Assembly (NCBI RefSeq): GCF_900996225.1
Contig: NZ_CAAJGL010000079.1
Coordinates: 705,319 to 769,318, forward strand
Source: Paraburkholderia sp. BCC1884
GTDB taxonomy: Bacteria; Pseudomonadota; Gammaproteobacteria; Burkholderiales; Burkholderiaceae
Reading direction: 5' to 3'
DNA: 64,000 nt
In this document: piece after piece, positions 35,282-43,773 of the stretch
Layout of the letters: each line of letters opens with the position of its first letter
Numbering within the stretch: the stretch's first letter is position 1
Program-made: the position numbers and the translations under genes
The notes under the pieces: generated by a model
Seen by the model: the letters and a program-made list of their open reading frames with translations, nothing else
Told to the model about the DNA's origin: nothing
The model's database searches: none

Positions 35282-36547
35282 ATGAGCGACACGATCACCC
35301 CTCGCCGCACGACGGCGGAAGCATCTGCGACCGCGGCAACGCCCACGCCGACACCCGTCGACGCGCAGCCGCCCGGCAAACGCAAACTGCTGCTCTCGCT
35401 GCTCGCCGCCGCCGTGGTGGTGGGTGGCGCGGGCTACGGCGCGTATTACTACACGACGGGCCGCTACTATCAATCCACCGACGACGCCTACGTCAGCGGC
35501 AACCTCGTACAACTGACGCCGCAAGTGAGCGGCACCGTGGTCGCGGTGAACGCCGACGACACGCAGATCGTCAAAGAGGGCGCGCCGGTCGTCACGCTCG
35601 ACAACGCCGACGCGCGGGTCGCGCTGCAAAACTCGGAAGCCACCCTGGGCCAGACGGTTCGGCAGGTGAGCGGACTTTATGTCGATAACGCGTTCTATGC
35701 CGCGACCGTTGCGCAACGTCAGTCCGATCTCGCGCGCGCCAACGACGACCTGAAGCGTCGTCAGGCGGTGGCCGAAACCGGTGCGGTTTCCGGCGAAGAC
35801 ATTGCGCATGCGCGCGACGCCGTCAGCTCCGCACAGGCCGCGCTCGACGCCGCCCGTCAGCAGGCCGAAGCGAATCACGCGCTGACCGATCGCACCTCGA
35901 TCGAACAACATCCGAACGTGCAGGCGGCGGCGTCGAAGGTGCGCGACGCTTACCTGAACTACGCGCGCAACACCTTGCCCGCGCCGGTCACCGGCTACGT
36001 GGCGCGGCGCTCGGTGCAGGTCGGTCAGCGCGTCGCGCCGGGCACGCCGCTGATGGCGATCGTGCCGCTCGACGGCGTGTGGGTCGACGCCAATTTCAAG
36101 GAGGGACAACTTCGCCACATGCGCATCGGCCAGGCGGTCACGCTGTGCGCCGATGTCTATGGTTCCAGCGTCAAATATCACGGCCGGGTGGTCGGCTTCT
36201 CCGCGGGCACGGGCGCGGCCTTCGCCGTGCTGCCCGCGCAGAACGCGACCGGCAACTGGATCAAGGTCGTGCAGCGTCTGCCGGCGCGGATTCAACTGCA
36301 GCAGGACGAGTTGAACGCGCATCCGTTGCGGATCGGTCTGTCGATGCAAGTCGATGTCGACACCCACGATCAATCGGGCGCGCAGCTCGGCGCGGCGCTC
36401 AGCACCTCGTATCGCACCGACGTATTCGCCCAGTACGGTGCGGATGCCGACGCGGAAATCGCCCGCATCATCGCGCAAAACATGCCGGCCGGACGTGAGC
36501 TTGCGGTCGGCACCGCGCAAAAAAGCGCAGCCCGCAAAACAGGCTGA
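35282..36547 (+). CDS. HlyD-family efflux adaptor (EmrA-like)
   Basis: This 421-residue periplasmic adaptor has an N-terminal membrane anchor (LLLSLLAAAVVVGGAGYGAYY), a biotinyl-lipoyl-like barrel (STDDAYVSGNLVQLTPQVSG), a coiled-coil hairpin (about 110-215) and a beta-barrel domain (LPAPVTGYVARRSVQVGQRV, DGVWVDANFKEGQL). ATG at 35282 has CTGGAG upstream. It bridges the NodT-type channel and the MFS pump. The DDAY motif and pump type point to the EmrA branch. Confidence 0.92.
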   Translation: MSDTITPRRTTAEASATAATPTPTPVDAQPPGKRKLLLSLLAAAVVVGGAGYGAYYYTTGRYYQSTDDAYVSGNLVQLTPQVSGTVVAVNADDTQIVKEGAPVVTLDNADARVALQNSEATLGQTVRQVSGLYVDNAFYAATVAQRQSDLARANDDLKRRQAVAETGAVSGEDIAHARDAVSSAQAALDAARQQAEANHALTDRTSIEQHPNVQAAASKVRDAYLNYARNTLPAPVTGYVARRSVQVGQRVAPGTPLMAIVPLDGVWVDANFKEGQLRHMRIGQAVTLCADVYGSSVKYHGRVVGFSAGTGAAFAVLPAQNATGNWIKVVQRLPARIQLQQDELNAHPLRIGLSMQVDVDTHDQSGAQLGAALSTSYRTDVFAQYGADADAEIARIIAQNMPAGRELAVGTAQKSAARKTG

Positions 36548-36586
36548 ACACGCGGCACGACAAGGCCGATTTTTTTCGGCTGTTAA

Positions 36587-36601
36587 CTGATAAGTCAGAT
36601 A
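36587..36601. promoter_or_regulatory. MarR operator 3 between adaptor and pump genes
   Basis: CTGATAAGTCAGATA, read on the minus strand, is TATCTGAC-TTA-TCAG, the same motif as operators 1 and 2. It lies 29 bases before the pump start within the operon, so it may control an internal promoter. Confidence 0.6.
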
Positions 36602-36629
36602 GTTTCAGGTTTCCTCGACAGGTGAAGAA

Positions 36630-38192
36630 ATGAATGGAGCGACGAATTCCGCCCCGCTGCCGCCGCTGAGCGGCGGCAAGCTCGTGCTGGCGACGCTTGC
36701 CGTGGCACTCGCCACCTTTATGAACGTGCTCGATTCGTCGATCGCGAACGTGGCGATTCCGACGATCGCCGGCAATCTCGGTGTCTCCGTGGATGAGGGC
36801 ACCTGGGTGATCACCCTGTTTGCCGCGGCCAATGCGATTGCAATTCCGCTGACCGGTTGGCTCACGCAGCGGGTGGGCACGATCAAACTATTCGTGTGGG
36901 CCATTTTGCTGTTCGTGCTGTCGTCCTGGTTGTGCGGGATGGCGCCGAATCTGCCGGTGCTGCTCGGCGCGCGGATTCTGCAGGGTGCCGTGGCCGGGCC
37001 GTTGATTCCGCTCTCGCAAGCGATTCTGCTCGGCTCGTACCCGAAGGAAAAAAGCTCGTACGCACTGTCCTTGTGGGCCATGACCGCAACCGTCGGGCCG
37101 ATCGCCGGTCCCGCGCTGGGCGGCTGGATCACCGACAGCTACTCGTGGTCGTGGATCTTCTACATCAATATTCCGGTGGGCCTGTTCGCCGCGGGCGTGA
37201 CGTGGGCGATCTATCGCACGCGCGAAACGCCGACTCGCCGTCTGCCGATCGACAAGGTCGGGCTGCTCTCACTGATCGCCTGGGTGGGGTCGTTGCAGAT
37301 CATGCTCGATAAGGGCAAGGACCTCGACTGGTTCAACTCGCCCGTAATCGTCGCGCTGACGGTGTTCGCCGCGATCAGTTTTGTCTTCTTCGTGATCTGG
37401 GAGTTGACGGAAAAAAATCCGATCGTCGATCTGAAACTGTTTGGGCAGCGCAACTTTCTGGGCGGGACGATTGCGATATCGATCGCCTACGCGGTGTTTT
37501 TCTCCAACCTCGTGCTGCTGCCCCAATGGATGCAGGCCTATCTGAATTACCGCTCGGTGGACGCCGGACTGGCGACCGCGCCGCTCGGTATTTTCGCGGT
37601 GCTTCTCGCCCCCGTGATGGCGAAGATCATGCCGAAATCCGACGCGCGGGTTTTGGCGACGGTGGCCTTCGTCGGCTTTGCCGCCGTGTTTTTCATGCGC
37701 TCGAATTACACCACGGGCGTCGATACGTGGACACTCGTGCTGCCCACACTGCTGCAGGGGATTCCGACCGCGTTCTTCTTCGTCCCGCTCACCGCGATCA
37801 TTCTGTCCGGGCTCGCCGCCAATCGCATTCCGGCCGCCGCGGGTCTGTCGAATTTCGTGCGGGTGTTTGCCGGGGCGGTCGGCACGTCGCTCGCTTCGAC
37901 TGGCTGGAACGATCGGACGATCCTGCATCATGCCCGCCTCGCCGAGCAGACGAGCGTGAACAACCCCATGTTCACGTCCGCGCTCGATTCGCTGCACGCC
38001 ACGCTCGGCGGCAGTCAGGCGCAGACCATGGCGTTCTTCGAACAGGCGATGAATAGCCAGGCGGCCATGCTGGGCCTGAACGACATTTTCTGGCTGTCGG
38101 CGGTGATCTTTATCCTGATCATTCCACTGATCTGGGTGACCAGGCCCGATCATTCCAGCGCGGCGGCCGCGGCAGGGGCGGGTGGACATTGA
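36630..38192 (+). CDS. MFS multidrug pump, DHA2/EmrB family
   Basis: This 520-residue permease has about 14 transmembrane segments. It carries LDSSIANVAIPTIAGNLGVS (motif D1) and GWLTQRVGTIKLF (motif A), and WAMTATVGPIAGPALGGWI (motif C of drug antiporters). It is the inner-membrane proton-driven pump of the tripartite system encoded with the preceding channel and adaptor. ATG at 36630 lies 82 bases after the adaptor stop, with operator 3 in the gap. Confidence 0.94.
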   Translation: MNGATNSAPLPPLSGGKLVLATLAVALATFMNVLDSSIANVAIPTIAGNLGVSVDEGTWVITLFAAANAIAIPLTGWLTQRVGTIKLFVWAILLFVLSSWLCGMAPNLPVLLGARILQGAVAGPLIPLSQAILLGSYPKEKSSYALSLWAMTATVGPIAGPALGGWITDSYSWSWIFYINIPVGLFAAGVTWAIYRTRETPTRRLPIDKVGLLSLIAWVGSLQIMLDKGKDLDWFNSPVIVALTVFAAISFVFFVIWELTEKNPIVDLKLFGQRNFLGGTIAISIAYAVFFSNLVLLPQWMQAYLNYRSVDAGLATAPLGIFAVLLAPVMAKIMPKSDARVLATVAFVGFAAVFFMRSNYTTGVDTWTLVLPTLLQGIPTAFFFVPLTAIILSGLAANRIPAAAGLSNFVRVFAGAVGTSLASTGWNDRTILHHARLAEQTSVNNPMFTSALDSLHATLGGSQAQTMAFFEQAMNSQAAMLGLNDIFWLSAVIFILIIPLIWVTRPDHSSAAAAAGAGGH

Positions 38193-38204
38193 GGGCAGGC
38201 GCGC

Positions 38205-38339
38205 TTACTCGAACGATTTCTCGAACGATGACTCGAACCTATCCGGCTGCTGCGCCACCAGTTGATCGTAGCTCGTCTGGAATTGCAGCCAGCCGATGAA
38301 CGGGTCCCCCACATGTCGCGCAAGATCCCGCAGTTTCAT
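38205..38339 (-). CDS. Possible small protein, 44 residues
   Basis: This short frame starts ATG (38339) with AAGAG upstream and reads MKLRDLARHVGDPFIGWLQ..., ending in the repeated FESSFEKSFE. The acidic tail and the repeat come from the tandem sequence TCGAACGAT. It is convergent with the pump gene. It may be a real small protein, a remnant of a larger one, or chance. I do not recognise it. Confidence 0.35.
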   Translation of the reverse strand: MKLRDLARHVGDPFIGWLQFQTSYDQLVAQQPDRFESSFEKSFE

Positions 38340-38442
38340 GACTGGCTCTTGCGTGAATCGCGGGCTTGTCGGCCGAGGAACCCGTCGGCGGCGAAGTAAG
38401 ATTCAGGTTCCGGAGCCGTTTCCTCATCCACCGAGCCTCGCC

Positions 38443-38835
38443 ATGCCCGTCACCGGTCTCAGTCACTACAACCTTCGCGCGGATCGTCTCGTCCTCGATA
38501 CCTTGCGGGACTTTTATGTCGATGTCGTCGGACTCGCGGCCGGCTATCGGCCGCCGTTCAACAGTCACGGCTACTGGCTTTATGCCGGCTCGCAAGCGGT
38601 ACTGCATCTTTCGGAAGCTTCGTCCGGTGAAGCGCGCCGCGTCAACGTGACGAATACCTTCGACCACGTTGCGTTCGTCTGTGAAGACATCGCGGCGTCG
38701 GTGGCCCGTTTGCAGCGATTCAATGTTCCCTACCGAAGCGACGATGTCCCGCTGACCCGGCAGCACCAGTTATTTTTCTCCGACCCGGCGGGTAACGGCG
38801 TGGAACTGAATTTTGCTCAAGACGACGCGCGTTGA
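38443..38835 (+). CDS. Glyoxalase/VOC-family protein
   Basis: This 130-residue protein has two beta-alpha-beta-beta-beta units of the vicinal-oxygen-chelate fold: GLSHYNLRADRLVLDTLRDFYVDVVGL, then FDHVAFVCEDIAASVARLQ and the typical C-terminal FFSDPAGNGVELNF. Conserved metal ligands would be His8, His in FDHVAF and the late Glu. The specific reaction is unknown. Confidence 0.9.
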   Translation: MPVTGLSHYNLRADRLVLDTLRDFYVDVVGLAAGYRPPFNSHGYWLYAGSQAVLHLSEASSGEARRVNVTNTFDHVAFVCEDIAASVARLQRFNVPYRSDDVPLTRQHQLFFSDPAGNGVELNFAQDDAR

Positions 38836-38858
38836 CAAAGTAAGCGTTATTCGCCCGA

Positions 38859-40280
38859 TCATCGTGCGGCCCACACGACATCGCCGTCCACCGCGTAGAG
38901 CCGGCAACCTTCGTGGCCGTTTGCGCACTGCACCAGCGCGTCGTTGATCGGGTCCACGCCCGAGCTTGCGCCCCAGGCGCCGTCCGGGGCCAGCGCGAAA
39001 GCGCGCGGTCGCCGTGAGATCAGGAAATGCGCGTAGGCTTCGCGTCCCGTCGGGTTGAGAAAAGGCACGGCGCCGACATTCGCGAGCGTGGCGAAGTTCG
39101 TGCGCGGCGGCGCGGAGGCCTGGCGCTGCCAGACGACCGTGTTGTCCACCGCGTACAACTGGCAGTAGCGCGAGAGGGTCCAGCATCGATTCATCGCGCC
39201 GACGGCCGGATCGAAGCCACCCGAAGCCCACGTGCCGTTCGTGCTGCCGATCGCGAAAGCGCGCGGAAGCGGTGCGGCCAGAAACGCCCGATAGAGTTTT
39301 TCTTTCTGCGCGTCGCTCAGATACGGCACGGCACCCAGATCGTCGATGTCGGCATAGCGGGTGGCGCCCGGCGCGTGTCCCGGCAAATATTCGGCATTCA
39401 CCTCCTGGCCGGGCATGCCGATGCTCGTGAGAAACGCATCGGCTTTCTGCACCCAGAGCGGCAAGCCCGCACCCGACGCGGTCATCGCATGCGCGTCTTT
39501 CTGGAAAGAACCGTAGTCCACCAGTTCCGCATGTGCGCCCGCCGCCGTGTATTGCCTGAACATGCCTTGCCAGGTCGGCGTCGAGAAGATCTGGTCGTTT
39601 TCGCCATAGAGCCAGAGCGAGCGCAATCGTGTTTTCGCGCCCAGTTGTCCGGCGCTGGTCACGAGACTTTCGTCGGGCGTACGGCAGTCCGATTCCTTCA
39701 CGCCGCCGGCAAAGTTGAGCAGGCCTTTCACATCCGGCGGGTTCGACGCGCCGAACACCAGCGTGCTCCAGCCGCCCATACTTTTTCCCGCGACGACGAT
39801 GCGCGACGCGTCGATCCCCGGCAGCGCTTTTATGCGATCCAGCACCGTACGGATATCGCGCGCGGCGTCCTGGCCGATGGCAATGACGTCGCATCCGTGC
39901 GGCACGGGGTGTCCACCGGAGCGCGCATAACCGCGCATCATCGGCATGGCGACTGCATAGCCGCGCGAGAGGAAATAGAAAGGAATGAACTCGTCGGCAA
40001 CGCGCGGCGCATTCGGCAGGTCTTTCGACGAACCATGATTGACCAGCGCCAGCGGAAACGGGCCGCCGCGCGACGGCATGTACAACGTGACCTCCAGACG
40101 GACCGGCGTCGGCGACGATTCGACCGGCACGTAGAGGATTTTTTCGTTGAGCGGCGCGTCGGGTGAAGCGCCGGGACGAGTCAGGGTATCAGCGAAACCA
40201 GAGCTGGAAAGTAGCCATGCGCACAGCGCGGGAAGCAGCCTCGCCAGCAGAAAGTGGGCGAGAGGTCTCTCTTTGTTCAT
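38859..40280 (-). CDS. Exported alpha/beta hydrolase with duplicated C-terminal module
   Basis: The protein of about 473 residues has a signal peptide (LARLLPALCAWLLSSSGFA), an alpha/beta hydrolase domain related to dienelactone hydrolases (LVNHGSS oxyanion region, nucleophile in VVAGKSMGGWS, acid in YGENDQIF, His late in FQKDAHAM), then two copies of a 75-residue module (about 313-387 and 399-473). Both copies run GAVP[YF]L, RAFA[IL], W[AG]..SG.DP, C-x6-C and LYAVD..VVW. ATG at 40280 was chosen; GTG at 40298 is possible. Substrate unknown. Confidence 0.82.
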   Translation of the reverse strand: MNKERPLAHFLLARLLPALCAWLLSSSGFADTLTRPGASPDAPLNEKILYVPVESSPTPVRLEVTLYMPSRGGPFPLALVNHGSSKDLPNAPRVADEFIPFYFLSRGYAVAMPMMRGYARSGGHPVPHGCDVIAIGQDAARDIRTVLDRIKALPGIDASRIVVAGKSMGGWSTLVFGASNPPDVKGLLNFAGGVKESDCRTPDESLVTSAGQLGAKTRLRSLWLYGENDQIFSTPTWQGMFRQYTAAGAHAELVDYGSFQKDAHAMTASGAGLPLWVQKADAFLTSIGMPGQEVNAEYLPGHAPGATRYADIDDLGAVPYLSDAQKEKLYRAFLAAPLPRAFAIGSTNGTWASGGFDPAVGAMNRCWTLSRYCQLYAVDNTVVWQRQASAPPRTNFATLANVGAVPFLNPTGREAYAHFLISRRPRAFALAPDGAWGASSGVDPINDALVQCANGHEGCRLYAVDGDVVWAAR

Positions 40281-40475
40281 GTATTTATTCGACGACACGC
40301 GATTGGCGTGATTACGGCAATTTCAAATGAAACTTGAGTACGCAGCGCGCCGACTGTTGTAAAAATGTCGTATCCCTTATACGTCATAATTTTGAAAAGT
40401 ATTCGCGACCGATTGGCTGTGCCAACATGGGTCGTCGAGCTTTCGATCCAAGAGAACCAGATTCACGGGGGCTTC

Positions 40476-40799
40476 ATGAGTAGCCATTCGCTCATTTGGG
40501 CAGCGGTGCCGCACAACAGTGACGGCGTCGTCTTCCAGATCCGTATTGCCCGCGGACAACAACGTTTCCATGTATCGCGGCGCGTGCTCGAAGATATTTT
40601 CGAGCTGGAGCGAAGGGCTCCGGACGCGCGGCAACTTCAACTGTTCTATGCATGCATCGAGCGCATTCTCGCGAAAGCCGCGACCAAACGGTCGATCGCC
40701 GGAGCGGACACCGTCGCGCTTCTGAGCATCGATTTCGACTCGTCCAGCAGCACGCGGGACAGGTGGACAGGGCAGGCAGGCGCGCGAGGCGCGCTGTAA
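40476..40799 (+). CDS. DUF1488-like small protein
   Basis: This 107-residue protein (MSSHSLIWAAVPHNSDGVVFQIRI...) has the look of the DUF1488 family: a beta-rich N-terminus, HVSRRVLEDIFELE, then LQLFYACIERILAKAATKR and a beta strand (VALLSIDF). Function unknown. ATG at 40476 follows GGGGG. The frame extends upstream to 40365 without a ribosome site. Confidence 0.65.
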   Translation: MSSHSLIWAAVPHNSDGVVFQIRIARGQQRFHVSRRVLEDIFELERRAPDARQLQLFYACIERILAKAATKRSIAGADTVALLSIDFDSSSSTRDRWTGQAGARGAL

Positions 40800-40848
40800 C
40801 AGCGTCAGCCGCACGGCCGGCGCTTTTTGATAATTATTTTTGCTATTG

Positions 40849-41337
40849 ATGAATCAACTCTGTTCGATCCGCCGTGCCCGCGCCACCGATCTGCCGTCCA
40901 TTTATGTCGGCGAACTGGATTACATCCGGCAAATCGAGCCGGAGCAGGAAGCACGCTGGAAAGACGGCATGCGCTTTCACCTGAAACAATGGACCAACGA
41001 CCTCGATCGCATGTTCATTGCAGAATGTGCTGATGGCGCCGAGGGCGCCGACCCGCAGGTGGGCTATTGTTTCTGGGAAGTCCACGGTGAGGCCGCCGTA
41101 CTCGCCTCGATTTACGTCACACCGCAGCGACGTGGCAGCGGACTCGGCCAACAACTGCTGGCACGGTTCATCGCCGACGCTCAGGCTCAGGGTTTCAGCA
41201 AACTGACGCTCGGGGTGAAGGCGGACAATCCCGCACGCCGTCTCTACGAAAAAGCAGGCTTCGTCTACACACACGACGAACACGGCTATCGCCACTACCT
41301 CTATTCGATGTCGCCCGTCGACGAAATGCGCCAATAG
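40849..41337 (+). CDS. GNAT-family N-acetyltransferase
   Basis: This 162-residue protein has the GNAT fold with acetyl-CoA-binding motif A (VLASIYVTPQRRGSGLGQQLL) and motif B (TLGVKADNPARRLYEKAGFV). The acceptor is unknown. ATG at 40849 has a poor ribosome site. It starts 49 bases after the DUF1488-like gene on the same strand. Confidence 0.9.
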   Translation: MNQLCSIRRARATDLPSIYVGELDYIRQIEPEQEARWKDGMRFHLKQWTNDLDRMFIAECADGAEGADPQVGYCFWEVHGEAAVLASIYVTPQRRGSGLGQQLLARFIADAQAQGFSKLTLGVKADNPARRLYEKAGFVYTHDEHGYRHYLYSMSPVDEMRQ

Positions 41338-41485
41338 AGCAAGCGGACTTTTCGCAACGTCAGAAGCCTGGCCCTAACCCGCTCGAGTGTCCCCTGCGAT
41401 GGCGGTGTCGCCGCCATATTTTTGTTGGTCCGTGATGTCTTATCATGTCGGCTCTTACACCTTGATGCCCACAAGGCAGATCGCG

Positions 41486-43525
41486 ATGACCGACCACAGC
41501 AACCCGCTGTTGCAAGACTGGCAAACGGCATATCAATTGCCACCCTTTGCCGAAATCAAACCCGAACACTTCGCCCCGGCTTTTGCCGAGTCGTTCGCCG
41601 CGCATCTGGCGCAGATCGATGCGCTGGCCGCCAATCCGGCCGTGCCCACGTTCGACAACACCGTCGCCGCGTTCGATGCCACCGGCGCCCAGTTGGAGCG
41701 CGTGCGCCTGACTTTCGAGAATCTCTGTTCATCGGAGTCGTCGCCCGCCTTGCAGGCCGTGGAGCGCGACATGGCGCCGCTGCTGGCTGCGCACGATAGC
41801 CAGGTGTCCATGCACGCCGGCTTCTTTGCCCGCCTGGACTCGGTTTATCAGCAGGCCCGCACGCTCGATCTGAACGAAGAACAGCATCGCCTGCTGCAGC
41901 GCATCCATACCGATTTCGTCCGCACCGGCGCCCAACTGCATGGCGTGGCGCGTGAGCGCTTCGCGGCCATTGCGGAGCGGCTCGCCGAGTTGTACACGAG
42001 CTTCGCGCAAAACGTTCTCGCCGACGAATCGAGCTATCAACTGCCCCTCGTCAACGAGGACGACTTCGCCGGTCTGCCCGATTTTCTTCGTCAATCCGCA
42101 CATAGCGCGGCGCGGGAGCGAGGCATCGATGGCTATGTGATCACGCTGTCGCGCTCGCTGGTGCAGCCTTTTCTGACCTGGTCCACGCGTCGCGATCTGC
42201 GCGAAACCGCCTGGCGTGCCTGGACCGGTCGTGGCGAAACCGCGCAGCGCGATAACCGTCCGCTGGCACGCGAGATTCTCGTCCTGCGTCGCGAGCAGGC
42301 ACGCCTGCTCGGCTACGACAACTACGCCGGGTACGCGCTGGCCGACCGCATGGCGGGTCAGCCAGCGGCGGTGTACGAGCTCTTCGATCAGGTCTGGGAG
42401 CCGGCCAAGGCCAGCGCCGGGCGCGAGCGACAGGCGCTGGTCGAGCAGGCCATCGCGCTCGGCGAACCCACGGACATCCAGCCGTGGGACTGGTACTACC
42501 TGGCCGAGAAGGTCCGCGTATCGCGTTACGCACTGGACGATGCCGAAGTCAAACCGTACTTCAGCCTCGACGCCATGCTCAACGCGATGTTCGATTGCGC
42601 CGCCCGGCTGTTCGGTGTGCGCTTCGTCGAGCAAACGGGCGTGCCGCTGTATCACCCGGACGTGCGCCTGTGGGAAATGCGTCGCGGCGACGAACTGGTC
42701 GGCGTGTTCCTCGGCGACAACTACGCGCGCCCCAACAAGCAGGGCGGCGCATGGATGAGCGTCTACCGGAAGCAGACGCACAACGGCGGCCGCGCGATTC
42801 CGCTCGTGGTGAACAACAACAATTTCGCGCGCGGCGGCGCAGGCCCCACGCTGCTCAGCTTCGACGACGTGCGCACGCTGTTCCACGAATTCGGCCACGG
42901 CCTGCATGGCTTGCTGTCCAACGTGACCTACGGCCGCCTGTCCTGTACCAACGTCCCGCAGGACTATGTGGAACTGCCCTCGCAGTTGCTGGAAAACTGG
43001 GCCACCGTGCCGGAAGTGCTGGCGAAGCACGCCCGCCATGTGACGACCGGCGAGCCGATCCCGAGCGCGCTGATCGACCGTATTCGCGCGTCACAAACCT
43101 TCAATCAGGGGTTCGAGACGGTGGCGTATACGTCGTCCGTGCTGGTCGATCTGGCGCTGCATCTGCACGACGACCCGGCCAGTCTCGACATGGCCGGCTT
43201 CGAGGCACAGGAATGCGCGCGCCTCGGCGTGCCGCGCGAAATCGGCATGCGTCACCGCTTGCCGCATTTCGGCCACATCTTCAGCGGCTCGTACTACGCG
43301 GCAGGCTACTACGTCTACATGTGGGCGGAAGTGCTCGAGGCCGAAGCGTTCGACGCCTTCGAAGACGCCGGCAACGCCTTCGATCCGGTGCTGGCCGACA
43401 AGCTGCAACGCTACGTCTACAGCGCCGGCGACAGCCGCGAGCAGGGCGCCGCCTTCCGCGCGTTCCTCGGCCGCGATCCGAAAGCCGCACCGATGCTGCG
43501 CAAGCGCGGTTTGCTGACGGCGTGA
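41486..43525 (+). CDS. M3-family zinc metallopeptidase (Dcp/PrlC type)
   Basis: This 679-residue cytoplasmic peptidase is of the thimet oligopeptidase clan. The zinc site is HEFGH (His467 first) in TLFHEFGHGLHGLLS, with the third ligand expected in QDYVELPSQLLENWA. The FHEFGHGLHGLL context and VELPSQL favour peptidyl-dipeptidase Dcp or oligopeptidase A. It degrades small peptides. ATG at 41486 follows AAGG; further in-frame starts upstream lack support. Confidence 0.93.
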   Translation: MTDHSNPLLQDWQTAYQLPPFAEIKPEHFAPAFAESFAAHLAQIDALAANPAVPTFDNTVAAFDATGAQLERVRLTFENLCSSESSPALQAVERDMAPLLAAHDSQVSMHAGFFARLDSVYQQARTLDLNEEQHRLLQRIHTDFVRTGAQLHGVARERFAAIAERLAELYTSFAQNVLADESSYQLPLVNEDDFAGLPDFLRQSAHSAARERGIDGYVITLSRSLVQPFLTWSTRRDLRETAWRAWTGRGETAQRDNRPLAREILVLRREQARLLGYDNYAGYALADRMAGQPAAVYELFDQVWEPAKASAGRERQALVEQAIALGEPTDIQPWDWYYLAEKVRVSRYALDDAEVKPYFSLDAMLNAMFDCAARLFGVRFVEQTGVPLYHPDVRLWEMRRGDELVGVFLGDNYARPNKQGGAWMSVYRKQTHNGGRAIPLVVNNNNFARGGAGPTLLSFDDVRTLFHEFGHGLHGLLSNVTYGRLSCTNVPQDYVELPSQLLENWATVPEVLAKHARHVTTGEPIPSALIDRIRASQTFNQGFETVAYTSSVLVDLALHLHDDPASLDMAGFEAQECARLGVPREIGMRHRLPHFGHIFSGSYYAAGYYVYMWAEVLEAEAFDAFEDAGNAFDPVLADKLQRYVYSAGDSREQGAAFRAFLGRDPKAAPMLRKRGLLTA

Positions 43526-43773
43526 CCGTCTGCGCGCGAGAAAGATCGATCAGCCCGCCCTCGTGCGGGTTTCGTCGATGAAATTTTCTGTCTTCGGCGC
43601 TGATTTTGGCGGCGCATGAAAAAGCCCCTCAAGCCTTGGCGGTCCGTGCCGTTAGCACGGTAATCGTATCTATAGAACGGCCTGGCCGCGCGCGTCCATG
43701 CACAACGCAGAGCACCGACAGAATATGACGCCAGTTGAGGTGTTGGCCTTGCCCGGCCGCCGCGGGTCGTCCC
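43526..43773. other. Intergenic region upstream of GGDEF-EAL gene
   Basis: Holds a short stem CCCGC/GCGGG followed by TTTCG near 43554-43575, a weak candidate terminator for the peptidase gene. No other gene or clear promoter is seen. Confidence 0.4.

Noticed and set aside
36565..36581. GCCGA-T7-CGGC near the adaptor stop, considered as a terminator
   Set aside because: The T run forms the loop rather than following the stem, so it does not fit an intrinsic terminator.
33715..38192. RND-type efflux considered for the NodT operon
   Set aside because: The inner pump is a 14-segment MFS protein of about 520 residues, not a 1000-residue RND pump.
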